Assembly (NCBI GenBank): GCA_023423335.1
Contig: JAFAFU010000071.1
Span: 1 to 59,042 of the forward strand
DNA from: Bacillota bacterium
GTDB taxonomy: Bacteria; Bacillota; Clostridia; Lachnospirales; Lachnospiraceae
Reading direction: 5' to 3'
DNA: 59,042 bases
Both the position numbers and the translations under genes were made by a program. Positions 35,490 to 45,305 of the stretch are shown here, one piece after another; within the stretch, counting starts at the first letter, position 1, and each line of letters starts with the position of its first letter. Under the pieces are notes generated by a model. That model was not told the DNA's origin. It worked only from the letters and a program-made list of their open reading frames with translations, and made no database searches.

Positions 35490-35709
35490 TCTATGATGGA
35501 AAAGCCATAAATACAGAGCTTTGCGACCTTAATGCCTTTTGCATTAAGGCCACGCAGCATAGCGCGGCCAACCCTAAACGGCTATAATTTCGTATTGTTC
35601 ATACTAATGTAAGTTTTGCCCTCCATCCCGCGCTGGATATGTTGGGAGACTGGGGTATCATGGCATATAACAAAATACATAATATCCATTTTTGATGGGT
35701 CAATCGCCT

Positions 35710-35733
35710 AAAAAAGCCCCGCCGAAGCGGGGC
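35710..35733 (-). terminator. strong terminator with TTCG tetraloop
   Basis: On the minus strand GCCCCGC-TTCG-GCGGGGC is followed by six T. It lies about 520 bases after the last gene of ATPase operon 1 and could be its terminator. Confidence 0.8.
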
Positions 35734-36255
35734 CAGTACCGGGGTGCATTATTTCTTTGTGGCCTCTTTCGAGGGTGCGTCGGGCTTCGTATAATGCCAA
35801 TAGAATAACGCCAGATTGTATTAAACTTTGTCCCTTTAGACAATATATTTAACTCCGGTACCAAAACTTTCGCAGCGTAAATACAATAAAGCAGAGGCAC
35901 ATGGTTACAAAAGCAAAATATGAGCTGTTGTACAGAATATATCAGTAAATGAGGAAAGGGGTATCGGATTTCCCTTAATACCCTATTTGACAGACAGACT
36001 GCTGGATTTGTGTACCGAAAGCGAACATTTATGTTCGATGGCGGCATAAAAATTCAGTAGGATGTCTTTCAACTAGTGTGAGTGGGTAAAGCGCACCTCA
36101 AATGTACTTTTTGTCTAGCTCATTGAGTGCACTTATCCGATACCTCCTTCCGAATTAACATATATCCTAAACAACAGCTCATAAAATATACTCCCAGGCT
36201 ATGTGTCTCTGCCTTTGTCATATCTGCTATCACAAGGCCCGGCACCGGTTAGCCT

Positions 36256-36921
36256 TTAATTCTGGTATCTCTCCTTATAATGGTGTGCCTGCTCCAGCAT
36301 CATATCCTTCACCTTCATCAGACGGATCTGAGTGCTGCGTTCATTCTCGTCCAGCTTCATTATGATGAACTTTATTTTCTCCTTCATTTCAGGGATCATT
36401 ACATGCTCCAGGGCGTTTACACGGCGCCTGGTCTTCTCAATCTCCGCCGCCATCAGCTGGCAGGATTTCTCCACTTCAGCAAGACGCAGCATATCAGGCA
36501 GGATATCCTGCAAGGATTTGACCGCATCATCCAGGTCACTGGAGGTAAAAGCAAAGCCATAGGGATAGATATCATGCTTATTGGGTGTCTTGGTCTTATA
36601 TTCAAATTCCGGAATCTCGACGCTCATAACATTTCTGGTGGCGGTCTCTAAGTAGACCTCCTGCCTGGGCGCCATCAGGGATACATTGATGATCTCATCG
36701 GGCATGGCTGATCTGGCCAGCAGGAAATTCTTATTCGCCGCTTTTATTCCTGCCTCCACCCTTTCGCGGAGGACCTTATTCTCCCGGACCATATCCAGGA
36801 ACTGGCGCATTAACTCATCCCGTTTATCCTTCAGAAGCTTATGACCACGGGTTGCCGTAGCCAGCTTTTTCTTCAGCTTCGTTAACTCCATTCTGGTAGG
36901 ATTCACCTGTGTCTTAGCCAA
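36256..36921 (-). CDS. atpD: V/A-type ATPase subunit D (operon 1)
   Basis: A 221-residue, almost fully helical protein: the central rotor shaft that turns inside the A3B3 head. The N-terminus VNPTRMELTKLKKKLATATRGHKLLKDKRDEL and C-terminal RRVNALEHVMIP are diagnostic of subunit D. It starts at TTG (36921), with AGGAGG upstream. It is the last gene of operon 1, 14 bases after subunit B. Confidence 0.95.
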   Translation of the reverse strand: MAKTQVNPTRMELTKLKKKLATATRGHKLLKDKRDELMRQFLDMVRENKVLRERVEAGIKAANKNFLLARSAMPDEIINVSLMAPRQEVYLETATRNVMSVEIPEFEYKTKTPNKHDIYPYGFAFTSSDLDDAVKSLQDILPDMLRLAEVEKSCQLMAAEIEKTRRRVNALEHVMIPEMKEKIKFIIMKLDENERSTQIRLMKVKDMMLEQAHHYKERYQN

Positions 36922-36935
36922 CTAATAAGCCTCCT

Positions 36936-38309
36936 TTACTGTTTCCCATAATACTCATCCAGCAGCTCATCCTTAATTCTTTTAAGCTCCGTCCTGGGAA
37001 GGATGGATAAGAGCTTCCAGCCAAGATTCAAAGTTTCTTCGATATCACGGTTCGCCAGATAACCCTGGGATACATACTCCTTTTCAAAGGCATCCGAGAA
37101 TTTCGCATACAGCTTATCAATATCCGTAAGAGCTGCTTCACCAAGCACTACCATCAGCTCCTTCGCTTCCTTACCTCTGGCATAGGCTGCAAAGATCTGG
37201 TTCATCGTATTGGCATGATCTTTTCTTGTCTTGCCTTCGCCGATACCCTTATCCTTCAGACGGGATAGGGAGGGAAGAACGTCAACCGGCGGTTTGATGC
37301 CCTGGCGGTAGAGGTCACGGCTTAAGATGATCTGCCCCTCCGTGATATAACCGGTCAGGTCAGGAATCGGATGGGTCTTATCATCCTCGGGCATGGACAG
37401 AATCGGAATCATAGTGATACTTCCTGCCTTCCCCTTCTTTCTTCCCGCTCTCTCATACAAGGAGGCCAGGTCCGTATACATATAGCCGGGATATCCGCGG
37501 CGTCCGGGCACCTCTTTTCTCGCGGCAGAAACCTCACGGAGGGAATCGGCATAGTTTGTAATATCGGTCAGGATAACAAGTACATGCATATCCTTTTCAA
37601 AAGCTAAATATTCAGCGGCAGTCAGGGCCATACGGGGTGTGGAGATACGTTCCACCGCCGGATCATTTGCCAGATTGACGAACATAACCGTACGGTCAAT
37701 CGCACCGGTCTCACGGAAGGACTCCGTAAAGAAGTTCGCTTCCTCAAAGGTGATACCCATGGCTGCAAATACTACCGCAAAGGGCTCCGTGGTACCGCGA
37801 ACCTTCGCCTGACGGGCAATCTGTGCCGCCAATTCCGCATGGGGGAGACCGCTGGCGGAGAAGATCGGAAGCTTCTGGCCGCGAACCAGTGTATTCAAAC
37901 CATCAATTGCCGAAACACCGGTCTGGATAAACTCCTGGGGATAATTTCTGGCTGCCGGATTCATCGGAAGCCCCGCGATATCCAGACGCTTCTCCGGCAG
38001 TATCTCCGGACCGTTATCAATCGGACGGCCAAGGCCGTCAAATACACGGCTTAACATATCCTCGGATACCCCCAGCTCCATGCTTCTTCCGAGAAAACGC
38101 ACCTTACTGTTGGATAAGTTAATGCCGGCAGAGCTCTCAAAAAGCTGCACCAGTGCATTTCCGCCATCGATTTCAAGTACCCTGCAGCGGCGCTTCTCAC
38201 CACTGGCCAGCTCAATCTCTGCCAATTCATCAAATGCTACATTTTCAACGCCCTGCACGAGCATCAGAGGACCCGCAACCTCTTGTATGGTTCTATATTC
38301 CTTTGGCAT
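36936..38309 (-). CDS. atpB: V/A-type ATPase subunit B (operon 1)
   Basis: A 457-residue non-catalytic head subunit. It has GPLMLVQGVENVAFDELAEIE at the start and the conserved GLPHAELAAQIARQ and IPDLTGYITEGQI segments, and no Walker A lysine, as expected for B. It alternates with A in the hexamer and supplies part of the nucleotide interface. The first base of its ATG is the last base of the A-subunit stop, so they are translationally coupled. It shares the same layout with its copy in operon 2 but is clearly a different sequence. Confidence 0.96.
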   Translation of the reverse strand: MPKEYRTIQEVAGPLMLVQGVENVAFDELAEIELASGEKRRCRVLEIDGGNALVQLFESSAGINLSNSKVRFLGRSMELGVSEDMLSRVFDGLGRPIDNGPEILPEKRLDIAGLPMNPAARNYPQEFIQTGVSAIDGLNTLVRGQKLPIFSASGLPHAELAAQIARQAKVRGTTEPFAVVFAAMGITFEEANFFTESFRETGAIDRTVMFVNLANDPAVERISTPRMALTAAEYLAFEKDMHVLVILTDITNYADSLREVSAARKEVPGRRGYPGYMYTDLASLYERAGRKKGKAGSITMIPILSMPEDDKTHPIPDLTGYITEGQIILSRDLYRQGIKPPVDVLPSLSRLKDKGIGEGKTRKDHANTMNQIFAAYARGKEAKELMVVLGEAALTDIDKLYAKFSDAFEKEYVSQGYLANRDIEETLNLGWKLLSILPRTELKRIKDELLDEYYGKQ

Positions 38310-40072
38310 CAGGCTTCCTCCTTCTGTACTAAGGCATAAATTTCTTTATTCAGGGTCATCAGAATATCCTCGTATTCCTTCTTAACCTTATCCTTATCTG
38401 TATACTTGAAACGGCCGATTCTCTCTCTGACCGGCAATTTAACCAGGTCTTCGATGGAGACTCCGTTTCTTAGGTTCTGCAGCGCCAGATCATAATAATT
38501 TAACACCAGCTCCATCATCAGATACTGCTTCTCCAGGTCCGTGTAGGTATCAACCTCATGGAACGCATCCTGATGGAGGAAGTCCTCACGGATGGAACGG
38601 GCTGCTTCCAGCTTTAGGCGGTCCGGCGCGGACAATGCATCCATACCGACCAGCTTTACGATTTCGTCCAGTTCGGCTTCATCGTTTAAGAGCTTCATGA
38701 TACGGTCCCTGTCTTCCATCCATTTCTCATTCACACTGGTATTGAACCATTTGCCCATATTATATAAGGAATAACTGGTCAGCCAGTTAATAGCCGGGAA
38801 ATGTCTGCGATAAGCCAGGTTTGCATCCAGACTCCAGAACACCTTAACAATACGCAGGGTTGCCTGGGATACGGGCTCGGAGATATCACCGCCGGGAGGG
38901 GATACCGCACCGATTGCGGATAATGCACCTTCACGGCCGTCCTTTCCTAAGGATATGACTCTTCCCGCTCTCTCGTAGAACTGTGCCAGACGGCTGGCCA
39001 GATATGCCGGATAGCCTTCTTCACCGGGCATTTCCTCCAAGCGGCCGGACATCTCACGGAGTGCCTCTGCCCAACGGGAGGTGGAGTCTGCCATTAACGC
39101 TACGGAAAAGCCCATATCACGGAAATACTCCGCTATGGTGATACCGACATAGATGGATGCCTCACGGGCAGCAACGGGCATATCGGAGGTATTCGCGATC
39201 AGGACGGTGCGTTCCATCAGGGACTTACCGGTCTTGGGATCCTTTAATTCAGGGAATTCATTCAAAACGTCGGTCATCTCATTACCACGTTCACCGCAGC
39301 CGATATAAACTACAATATCTGCTTCCGCCCATTTTGCCAGCTGGTGCTGGACGACCGTCTTGCCGCTTCCGAAGGGACCGGGAACCGCCGCCACACCGCC
39401 CTTGGCAATCGGGAACAGGGTATCAATGACACGCTGTCCGGTAACTAACGGTTTATCCGGTGACAGCTTCTGTTTATAGGGTCTTCCGATACGAACCGGC
39501 CATTTATGCATCAGGGCGATATCTTCCGTGGAACCGTCTGTCTTCGCAACGACAGCCACGGCATCCGTTACGGTATAGTCCCCTTCCTGAATAGATTTTA
39601 TGGTACCTTTGACACCGTTCGGTACCATGATCTTCTGTATCACAATCGCAGTCTCCGCAACGGTACCGATGATATCCCCCGCCTCCACTGCATCCCCTTC
39701 CTTCATAAGGGGAACGAAGTGCCACTTCTTCTCTCTGTTCAAGGAAGGAATCTCAACGCCGCGTTTTAAATTGGTTCCGGTGGCTTCCATGATATCAACC
39801 AGCGGACGCTGGATACCGTCAAATATGCTTCCGATCAGGCCAGGCCCCAGCTCTACGCTCAAGGGCGCTCCGGTGGATTCCACCGGCTCTCCCGGACCGA
39901 GGCCTGAGGTTTCCTCATATACCTGGATGGAAGCCTGGTCGCCATGAATCTCTATAATCTCACCGATCAGACGCTGTTCACTGACACGTACCACGTCAAA
40001 CATGTTGGCGTCACGCATTCCCTCAGCAACAACCAACGGACCGGCTACTTTTTTAATGGTGCCTTTACTCAT
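38309..40072 (-). CDS. atpA: V/A-type ATPase catalytic subunit A (operon 1)
   Basis: A 587-residue catalytic subunit. The P-loop GPFGSGKTVVQHQLAKWAEAD is near residue 234, and the family-specific insert (about 110-200) and GCGERGNEM (catalytic Glu) follow. It hydrolyses or makes ATP in the V1 head. Start at 40072, with AGGTG upstream; an 11-codon extension to 40105 is less likely. Between subunits F and B. Confidence 0.96.
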   Translation of the reverse strand: MSKGTIKKVAGPLVVAEGMRDANMFDVVRVSEQRLIGEIIEIHGDQASIQVYEETSGLGPGEPVESTGAPLSVELGPGLIGSIFDGIQRPLVDIMEATGTNLKRGVEIPSLNREKKWHFVPLMKEGDAVEAGDIIGTVAETAIVIQKIMVPNGVKGTIKSIQEGDYTVTDAVAVVAKTDGSTEDIALMHKWPVRIGRPYKQKLSPDKPLVTGQRVIDTLFPIAKGGVAAVPGPFGSGKTVVQHQLAKWAEADIVVYIGCGERGNEMTDVLNEFPELKDPKTGKSLMERTVLIANTSDMPVAAREASIYVGITIAEYFRDMGFSVALMADSTSRWAEALREMSGRLEEMPGEEGYPAYLASRLAQFYERAGRVISLGKDGREGALSAIGAVSPPGGDISEPVSQATLRIVKVFWSLDANLAYRRHFPAINWLTSYSLYNMGKWFNTSVNEKWMEDRDRIMKLLNDEAELDEIVKLVGMDALSAPDRLKLEAARSIREDFLHQDAFHEVDTYTDLEKQYLMMELVLNYYDLALQNLRNGVSIEDLVKLPVRERIGRFKYTDKDKVKKEYEDILMTLNKEIYALVQKEEA

Positions 40073-40125
40073 ATTTTTCACCTGCTTCTTGATTAATGAT
40101 TTCATTGGCTATGCCAACATGTTTA

Positions 40126-40443
40126 TCATGAGTTAAAAATAATATCAGAGCCTACTGCCCGCTCTACGGATTTCTTAACATTGCGCATTCCCATTCCTGT
40201 ATTCCCGGATACTCCGGGGATCGGGATGATTGCCGGAAGCCCTTCGCTGATATAGCGGTCGATCTCCGGCTCGATCTGAGCCTGTAATGCTTCCGTCACA
40301 TAGATAACGGCATAATGGCCGTCCGCCAGGGTTTTCAGGGTTTTTGCCGCTTCTTCGGTATCCTTCACCGGATAAGTATCCAGTCCGAGGGCTGCATATC
40401 CGTAGATGCTGTCACGGTCACCCAGTACTGCGATCTTATACAT
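40126..40443 (-). CDS. atpF: V/A-type ATPase subunit F (operon 1)
   Basis: A 105-residue small Rossmann-like protein of the central stalk (KIAVLGDRDSIYGYAALGLD at the start, ALPAIIPIPGVSG-type C-terminal segment). It binds D and couples rotation. The ATG overlaps the end of the C-subunit gene by 8 bases. Confidence 0.93.
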   Translation of the reverse strand: MYKIAVLGDRDSIYGYAALGLDTYPVKDTEEAAKTLKTLADGHYAVIYVTEALQAQIEPEIDRYISEGLPAIIPIPGVSGNTGMGMRNVKKSVERAVGSDIIFNS

Positions 40444-41404
40444 ACATTTCCCTCAATCTTTCCCGGATGGCATCATCCGATATGTCATTTCTTTTTCCGG
40501 ATAACAAAATCCGAACCGTTTTGATCTCATTTTCCCTGGCAAGAATATAGGCAGCCAGCGGAGAAATGGTAAACGGGTTATATTTTTGAGGACGGATCAG
40601 CTTTATGATCAGGTTATCACACCAGCGTTCAAAGGCGGAAAAAGAGGATTTTAGCACCGGCACTGCATCTGCATATGCGGTGTTTAAGAGATAGCTTAAG
40701 GCTTGCTCTTCCCCTTCCATCGAAGCATTGATCAGCTCCCTAATATTTAAGCTGCTGCATTCTGCCATGGCTCTTTCCAGGAAGATACGGTCTTTTCCGG
40801 TCCGGATGCCTCGGATTGCGATGTTGATATCGGCAGAGGCTACCTTAAGCTCCGCATACCGGGAAAGAAGTTCATTCCCTGATTCTTTCCCCTTAAGGTA
40901 AATCGTTTCCAGAGCAGCCTTATCCAAAATCACGTCGCACAGCTGGCTGTCACCGGTATGCAACTGGACCTGATAGGCTTCCTCCGCACTTTTTCTCATA
41001 TATTCCGGCAGGGAAGCAAAATCATTTGCTTTTACCGCATGATAGATCTTTTCCGGCTTCAAAGTTCCGTTTAAACTATAGATGTCCGTCAGATCAGAGT
41101 CTGTATACACCTGCTTGATGGCTGCTTTCACATTATGAAAATCATTGGCATACAGGAAGGTATTGAATATCGACATATCCGGAGTAAGCTCACGCATGAT
41201 TTCCCAGGTCTTTTCCCGTTCCGCCGTAAGCAGATCATCCGCATTTTCATCTCCTGATCTGCCCCAGCCCTTATCGGTAAGGAAACGTAAGCATTCCTTC
41301 TCATTTCGGCAATTCATCAGCTGGTCAAGGTCGGATCTGCTAATAAGCTGAAGCTCCTTGGACCGGATACGTGCGACTGCATAAGTATATTGGTTATCTG
41401 CCAT
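40436..41404 (-). CDS. atpC: V/A-type ATPase subunit C, AC39/V0d type (operon 1)
   Basis: A 322-residue helical protein that links the central stalk to the membrane ring (N-terminus NQYTYAVARIRSKELQLI). I chose the ATG at 41404, 5 bases after GGAGG (41410-41414); upstream in-frame starts at 41416 and 41452 lie in the leader hairpin or in the E-subunit gene. It overlaps no other gene at this start, but the longer form would overlap subunit E. Confidence 0.92.
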   Translation of the reverse strand: MADNQYTYAVARIRSKELQLISRSDLDQLMNCRNEKECLRFLTDKGWGRSGDENADDLLTAEREKTWEIMRELTPDMSIFNTFLYANDFHNVKAAIKQVYTDSDLTDIYSLNGTLKPEKIYHAVKANDFASLPEYMRKSAEEAYQVQLHTGDSQLCDVILDKAALETIYLKGKESGNELLSRYAELKVASADINIAIRGIRTGKDRIFLERAMAECSSLNIRELINASMEGEEQALSYLLNTAYADAVPVLKSSFSAFERWCDNLIIKLIRPQKYNPFTISPLAAYILARENEIKTVRILLSGKRNDISDDAIRERLREMYV

Positions 41405-41417
41405 ATTAACCTCCATT

Positions 41418-41431
41418 CTACCGTCTGATAG
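41418..41431 (-). promoter_or_regulatory. hairpin directly upstream of Shine-Dalgarno
   Basis: CTATC-AGAC-GGTAG on the minus strand (one U-G pair), 3 bases before AATGGAGG. Same layout as the other hairpin-GGAGG leaders; here inside an operon and just after the E-subunit stop. Confidence 0.5.
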
Positions 41432-41448
41432 CTTTACGTCTTTCCTGA

Positions 41449-42078
41449 TCATACTTTTGCTGTGCTGCCTGCCGCCGCCGCTTCGGTATATAGAAAAGCA
41501 TTTATTTTGTCCTGCAGGTCTTCCTTCGCCGCAGCAAACAGCGCGTCGAAGGAACAGTTCTCTTCAATATCGCCGTAGATCAGCAGGAACCCGCCGTTTA
41601 CCTCCGCATTCTCCTCGGATATTATAAGGGAAGCACCCTCTTTGCCTGACAGGACTTCCTTGATCCGGTTCCCAAAATCAGAGGGAAGGCGTTTTTTATC
41701 TGCCGCAGATAAATGTATCGCGCCAGGCTTCTTATGTGCATATTTCTTTACCATCCTAAGAAGCACTTCAGCATATTGCAGGTCCGGTAAATCAGACAGT
41801 GCTTTTCTGGCTTTGGTAATGATGTCACTGATCATCTGCTGCTTGGCATCCAGTAATACTTTCTTCTCCTGCAATGCGGCAGCCGATTCTGCACGGCTTA
41901 AGACTGCTTTTATATCCATGTCGGACTTACCGGCGATTTCAGTACATTTCATATCCGCTTCCGCTTTTGCGGCAGCCATGATCTGTTCTGCTTCCTGTTC
42001 CGCTTGCCTAAGGACAATATCCGCAGCATGCTTCGCATCTGTTTCAATCGCATTCAGTATTTTTTCTAATCCAGTCAT
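41449..42078 (-). CDS. atpE: V/A-type ATPase subunit E (operon 1)
   Basis: A 209-residue peripheral-stalk subunit: a long N-terminal coiled coil rich in Ala, Lys and Glu (about 1-100), then a small globular end (INAFL...). It pairs with subunit H/G to hold the head still. The start at 42078 has GGGAG 8 bases upstream; a TTG five codons earlier is an alternative. It follows subunit K by 18 bases. Confidence 0.9.
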   Translation of the reverse strand: MTGLEKILNAIETDAKHAADIVLRQAEQEAEQIMAAAKAEADMKCTEIAGKSDMDIKAVLSRAESAAALQEKKVLLDAKQQMISDIITKARKALSDLPDLQYAEVLLRMVKKYAHKKPGAIHLSAADKKRLPSDFGNRIKEVLSGKEGASLIISEENAEVNGGFLLIYGDIEENCSFDALFAAAKEDLQDKINAFLYTEAAAAGSTAKV

Positions 42079-42096
42079 AGCTTTTTCTCCCAACTG

Positions 42097-42579
42097 TTAT
42101 ATATTTAAACCGGTAACTCCATTCACTGCCAGTATTGAGATAAGAAGTGCAAGAATCGCATAGGTTTCAACCATTGCAGGGAAAATCATAGCTTTACCGA
42201 ACTGTTCCGGTCTCTTTGCCAGAATACCCATACTTGCTACAGAGGCACGCGCCTGACGAATTGCAGACAAATAGCCTACAATAGCCATAGGAAGGCATGC
42301 TGCCAAGTATAATAAGCCCTTTGCCAGAGAGATATCACTGCTTCCGCCTAATACTCCAATCTGAGATAAGGTAATGAAGGCAATCAGTAATCCGTAGATA
42401 CCCTGTGTGCCGGGTAAAAGCTGAAGAATCAATACCTTACCGAATTTGGAAGGGTCTTCGGTAACAATGCCTGCACCGGCCTCACCACCCATACCAACAC
42501 CCTTTGCCGAACCCAAGCCAGCCACTAATGCTGCTAAAACTGCTCCTAATAAAGCGAATACAATACCGTATTTATCCAT
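42097..42579 (-). CDS. atpK: V/A-type ATPase rotor subunit K, Na+-type (operon 1)
   Basis: A 160-residue two-hairpin (four-helix) proteolipid. Compared by memory with Enterococcus hirae NtpK it keeps every Na+ ligand: Leu55, Thr58 and Gln59 in LLPGTQG, Gln109 in AIRQA, and Glu138 in MVETY. So the ring of operon 1 is predicted to move Na+. The second-hairpin carboxylate only (Glu138) is present; the first hairpin has no acidic residue at its equivalent place, as in NtpK. GGAG precedes the ATG. Confidence 0.94.
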   Translation of the reverse strand: MDKYGIVFALLGAVLAALVAGLGSAKGVGMGGEAGAGIVTEDPSKFGKVLILQLLPGTQGIYGLLIAFITLSQIGVLGGSSDISLAKGLLYLAACLPMAIVGYLSAIRQARASVASMGILAKRPEQFGKAMIFPAMVETYAILALLISILAVNGVTGLNI

Positions 42580-42580
42580 T

Positions 42581-44596
42581 TTAATCTTTCTCCTTAATCT
42601 TGTAATATTTTGTTTTCATATGAAAGGGACTGAACACGCGTCCTCCGCCCTCATAAAACTTACCAAAGAATTCTACATATTGCAAACGATTGGTATGCAC
42701 ATAAGCACCAAGTGCATTGATTGCAATGTTTAAAGCATGTCCAAATACAACGACAATAGTAAACCACATCGGTCCGAGTACCATTCCGGTCGTCATAGCT
42801 GCCATACTATTGATTACGTTTCCGATGATACCGGTCGCAAGTCCCAGTGCCAGCAGCCGGGAATAGGATAAAACATCACTTAAATACCCTGTAATACCGT
42901 ATAATGCGTATAAGCCTTTCAAAAATCTTTTAAAAGGATTCCTGGACTCTCTTCCGTTCGTTGCAATTATTATTATCGCAGAAGCAACCACCAATATTCC
43001 CGTTATCTTAACAACCATGGGTGCAATGGCAAAGTTGATTCCAAGAATACTTTTAATCATATCCGTAGACATTAAAACAATTGTTGAGCCGGCAACCAAT
43101 ACAACCCAGGTAACAACATCATATAGGATTGATTTCCAATCCTTCTGTAATAGGAGCTGGTAAAACTTCATACCCAGTCCGGTAAGCAGATGGATGAGAC
43201 CGACCAGCATCGCAAAGGATAACATTCTCATCGGCTCATTCACCGGAAAGAACCATAGGGGAGGAATTACAGGGGTCACAGCCGTCCTGCCGAAGAAGGA
43301 TCTGGCTACCACATCAAAGATATCACCAAAATAACTTCCGAACATAACACCCCAGAACACCGTTGATATACCGCAGAATAAATACATTCTTAATGTATTC
43401 TTCATGGATGCTTCCATGGTATTCCTGAACTTAATCATTCCGAAGGCACATCCAAATACCATTAGTGCCCCATATCCGGCGTCTGATAGCATCAACCCGA
43501 ACAGCATGTAGTAGAACAAGGACATAATCATAGTTGGATCCACTTCTCCCCTGCCGGGAAGACTATATCCCGCAAGAACTCCCTCCAGCGGTTTGGAAAA
43601 ACCATTATTCCGAAGCAGAACCGGTACGTCTTCCTTCTCGGATGGCTCCTCCAGCTCAATTGCAGCCTCATATTGCTTGGTAATGTCTTCCGCAAGTGCC
43701 TGTGCATCCTTCTTTGGGATATATCCTGTCATAATAAAGGTATTCTTTGATTGCAGCAGACGACCGATCACCTCATACTTCTCCGCTCTTAATGTATCGT
43801 AATCCTGCAAGAATGTAAGGTCGTCCATGGAGCTTCCCATAGCGGTAATTGACTCCTTCGCTTCCCTGACCGTCTTCTCCGCCTGTGCAATCTGGCCCTC
43901 CAGATATTCCAGCTGCTCTGCCGGTGAACGGTCGAAGGTAATGCCCGGCAGCGAGAATTCCTTTTCTCGCAGGGCATCATATACCCGATCCGACTGTTCC
44001 CTGGTACATAGCACAAAGATACAGGTCTGCTCTTTCGAGGAACTGATAATATCCACATTCAGCGGCATGAACTCAGCCAATATCCCATAGATTTGTTCCA
44101 GATTCCAGGTATTTGGTAAGGTACCGATATAACTTTTGGTAAACTTGGTGCCGGAAAAATTCATCGGTATATCCAAACCGGTCCATGGAATCAGCATCTC
44201 AATCTGCATCCGCAGTTTCACGATTTCCGCTTTGGTCTCAGCAATTTCCTTCGATAAGGACAGAATACGGTTTGCCGTTTTAACAACTGCTTCATATTTC
44301 TCCCGAAACGTATCATATACCCCGGCGGTGACTTCACTTCTGCCCTTCAATACCGATAGCATCGATTTTTTATTCGGAACATAATGAGATAAAATCTCCA
44401 TTGCATCCTTGGCAGCGGTTATATTTTTCTCGAAGCCGGATCTGGCAACAGATACATCTGCCTTTTGGAATACACTATCCTCCGGCAGATTATCACTGAT
44501 CTCAATCACGCCCCGGCGTTGCAGAGCTTCCAGTAACCGCTTACGTTCTTTCTTCAACGCATAAATGATAATACGCTGCATTTGCAGCATCGCCAT
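42581..44596 (-). CDS. atpI: V/A-type ATPase subunit I (operon 1)
   Basis: A 671-residue stator: a cytoplasmic N-terminal half (about 1-330, coiled) and seven to eight membrane helices in the second half. The ion-channel Arg is in YLSDVLSYSRLLALGLATGI, the arrangement seen in NtpI-type proteins. It partners the K ring of the same operon. AAGGAGG precedes the ATG. Confidence 0.95.
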   Translation of the reverse strand: MAMLQMQRIIIYALKKERKRLLEALQRRGVIEISDNLPEDSVFQKADVSVARSGFEKNITAAKDAMEILSHYVPNKKSMLSVLKGRSEVTAGVYDTFREKYEAVVKTANRILSLSKEIAETKAEIVKLRMQIEMLIPWTGLDIPMNFSGTKFTKSYIGTLPNTWNLEQIYGILAEFMPLNVDIISSSKEQTCIFVLCTREQSDRVYDALREKEFSLPGITFDRSPAEQLEYLEGQIAQAEKTVREAKESITAMGSSMDDLTFLQDYDTLRAEKYEVIGRLLQSKNTFIMTGYIPKKDAQALAEDITKQYEAAIELEEPSEKEDVPVLLRNNGFSKPLEGVLAGYSLPGRGEVDPTMIMSLFYYMLFGLMLSDAGYGALMVFGCAFGMIKFRNTMEASMKNTLRMYLFCGISTVFWGVMFGSYFGDIFDVVARSFFGRTAVTPVIPPLWFFPVNEPMRMLSFAMLVGLIHLLTGLGMKFYQLLLQKDWKSILYDVVTWVVLVAGSTIVLMSTDMIKSILGINFAIAPMVVKITGILVVASAIIIIATNGRESRNPFKRFLKGLYALYGITGYLSDVLSYSRLLALGLATGIIGNVINSMAAMTTGMVLGPMWFTIVVVFGHALNIAINALGAYVHTNRLQYVEFFGKFYEGGGRVFSPFHMKTKYYKIKEKD

Positions 44597-44641
44597 AACA
44601 GGAACACCTCCTTTGCTCTTTTTTAAGTAAATCCAAGTCAG

Positions 44642-44950
44642 CTAAATTACATTCGACAGAACAAGATCGATTGCTGCCTGTTCCTTATTCATTACCAATT
44701 CTTTCATAAACATAACTTCTTTCTCCGCTCTCGCCTGAGCTTCCTCCAAGAGCCTGGTGCTCCGGCTATAAGCGGTACTTAAATCCTTATCCGCCTTTAC
44801 CTGAGCTTCTCTGATACTTGATGCTACCAGGTCCTTTGCCTTTTGCCTGGCGTCCGATAGAAGTGCTTCTCTTTTTACTGATGCCTCCTTTTCTATCCTT
44901 GCCGCATTTAGTTCTGCCTGGCGAACAGCCTGTACTGATTCTAATGCCAT
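44642..44950 (-). CDS. atpH: V/A-type ATPase subunit H/G, peripheral stalk (operon 1)
   Basis: A 102-residue Ala/Glu/Lys/Arg-rich single coiled coil (ESVQAVRQAELNAARIEKEA) of the ATPase H family, the peripheral-stalk partner of E. First gene of operon 1; GGAGGTGAG precedes the ATG, and a sigma-A-type promoter lies 47-75 bases upstream. Confidence 0.88.
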   Translation of the reverse strand: MALESVQAVRQAELNAARIEKEASVKREALLSDARQKAKDLVASSIREAQVKADKDLSTAYSRSTRLLEEAQARAEKEVMFMKELVMNKEQAAIDLVLSNVI

Positions 44951-44996
44951 CCACTCACCTCCAAATCAATATATTGCCAAAATGCACGCCTAAATC

Positions 44997-45025
44997 ATTA
45001 TATATTATTATGAAAAAGAATTCAA
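44997..45025 (-). promoter_or_regulatory. promoter of ATPase operon 1
   Basis: On the minus strand there is TTGAAT (45025-45020), a 17-base spacer and TATAAT (45002-44997), 47 bases upstream of the atpH start. Confidence 0.7.
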
Positions 45026-45242
45026 CAAGATATCATATTTATGTCATATTTTCTTGTACAAATTGACTATTCCAGCCCAAAAATTTACATTAACTGGATT
45101 TCTCTTATGCAAATACACTTAAAACCGTTGCTAGAATGGTTAAATTTTTATCAATGTTTCATAAAGATATCTTTTAATGAAATGAATAACAAAAGATACT
45201 GTCCATTGCTTAAATTTCCTCTTAATTCATAAAAAAATTCAT

Positions 45243-45275
45243 AAAAAGAACCGGTATCAGCTACCGGTTCTTTTT
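45243..45275. terminator. bidirectional rho-independent terminator
   Basis: AAAAAGAACCGGTA and TACCGGTTCTTTTT form a perfect 14-bp stem with a 5-base loop. It would stop minus-strand transcription coming from the LacI-type gene before the operon 1 promoter. Confidence 0.85.
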
Positions 45276-45305
45276 TATATGTACTACTCCCGTCATCAAA
45301 GTGAC

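Larger units (their letters stand above)
35331..36255. other. gene-poor region with palindromes and gene debris
   Basis: 925 bases with no intact gene. It holds a perfect 19-bp inverted repeat (35407-35452), a second hairpin (35451-35489), the palindrome CCTTAATGCC/GCATTAAGG near 35530-35550, and a minus-strand terminator (35710-35733). Short plus-strand stretches read like protein: 35901-35948 (15 residues, VTKAKYELLYRIYQ) and, in another frame, 35924-36049 (41 residues, with GIGFPLIPYLTDRLLDLC). Together they suggest a decayed gene. A 115-codon minus-strand frame (35700-36047) overlaps these and has no ribosome site. Confidence 0.55.

Noticed and set aside
36022..36037. CGAACATTTATGTTCG, resembling a LexA/SOS box
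   Set aside because: The half-sites are 6 bases apart, not 4 as in the Gram-positive LexA box, and no gene follows in a suitable position.
35700..36047. A 115-codon minus-strand frame in the gene-poor region
   Set aside because: No ribosome site or recognisable motif, and it runs over a strong terminator (35710-35733) and over plus-strand coding debris.
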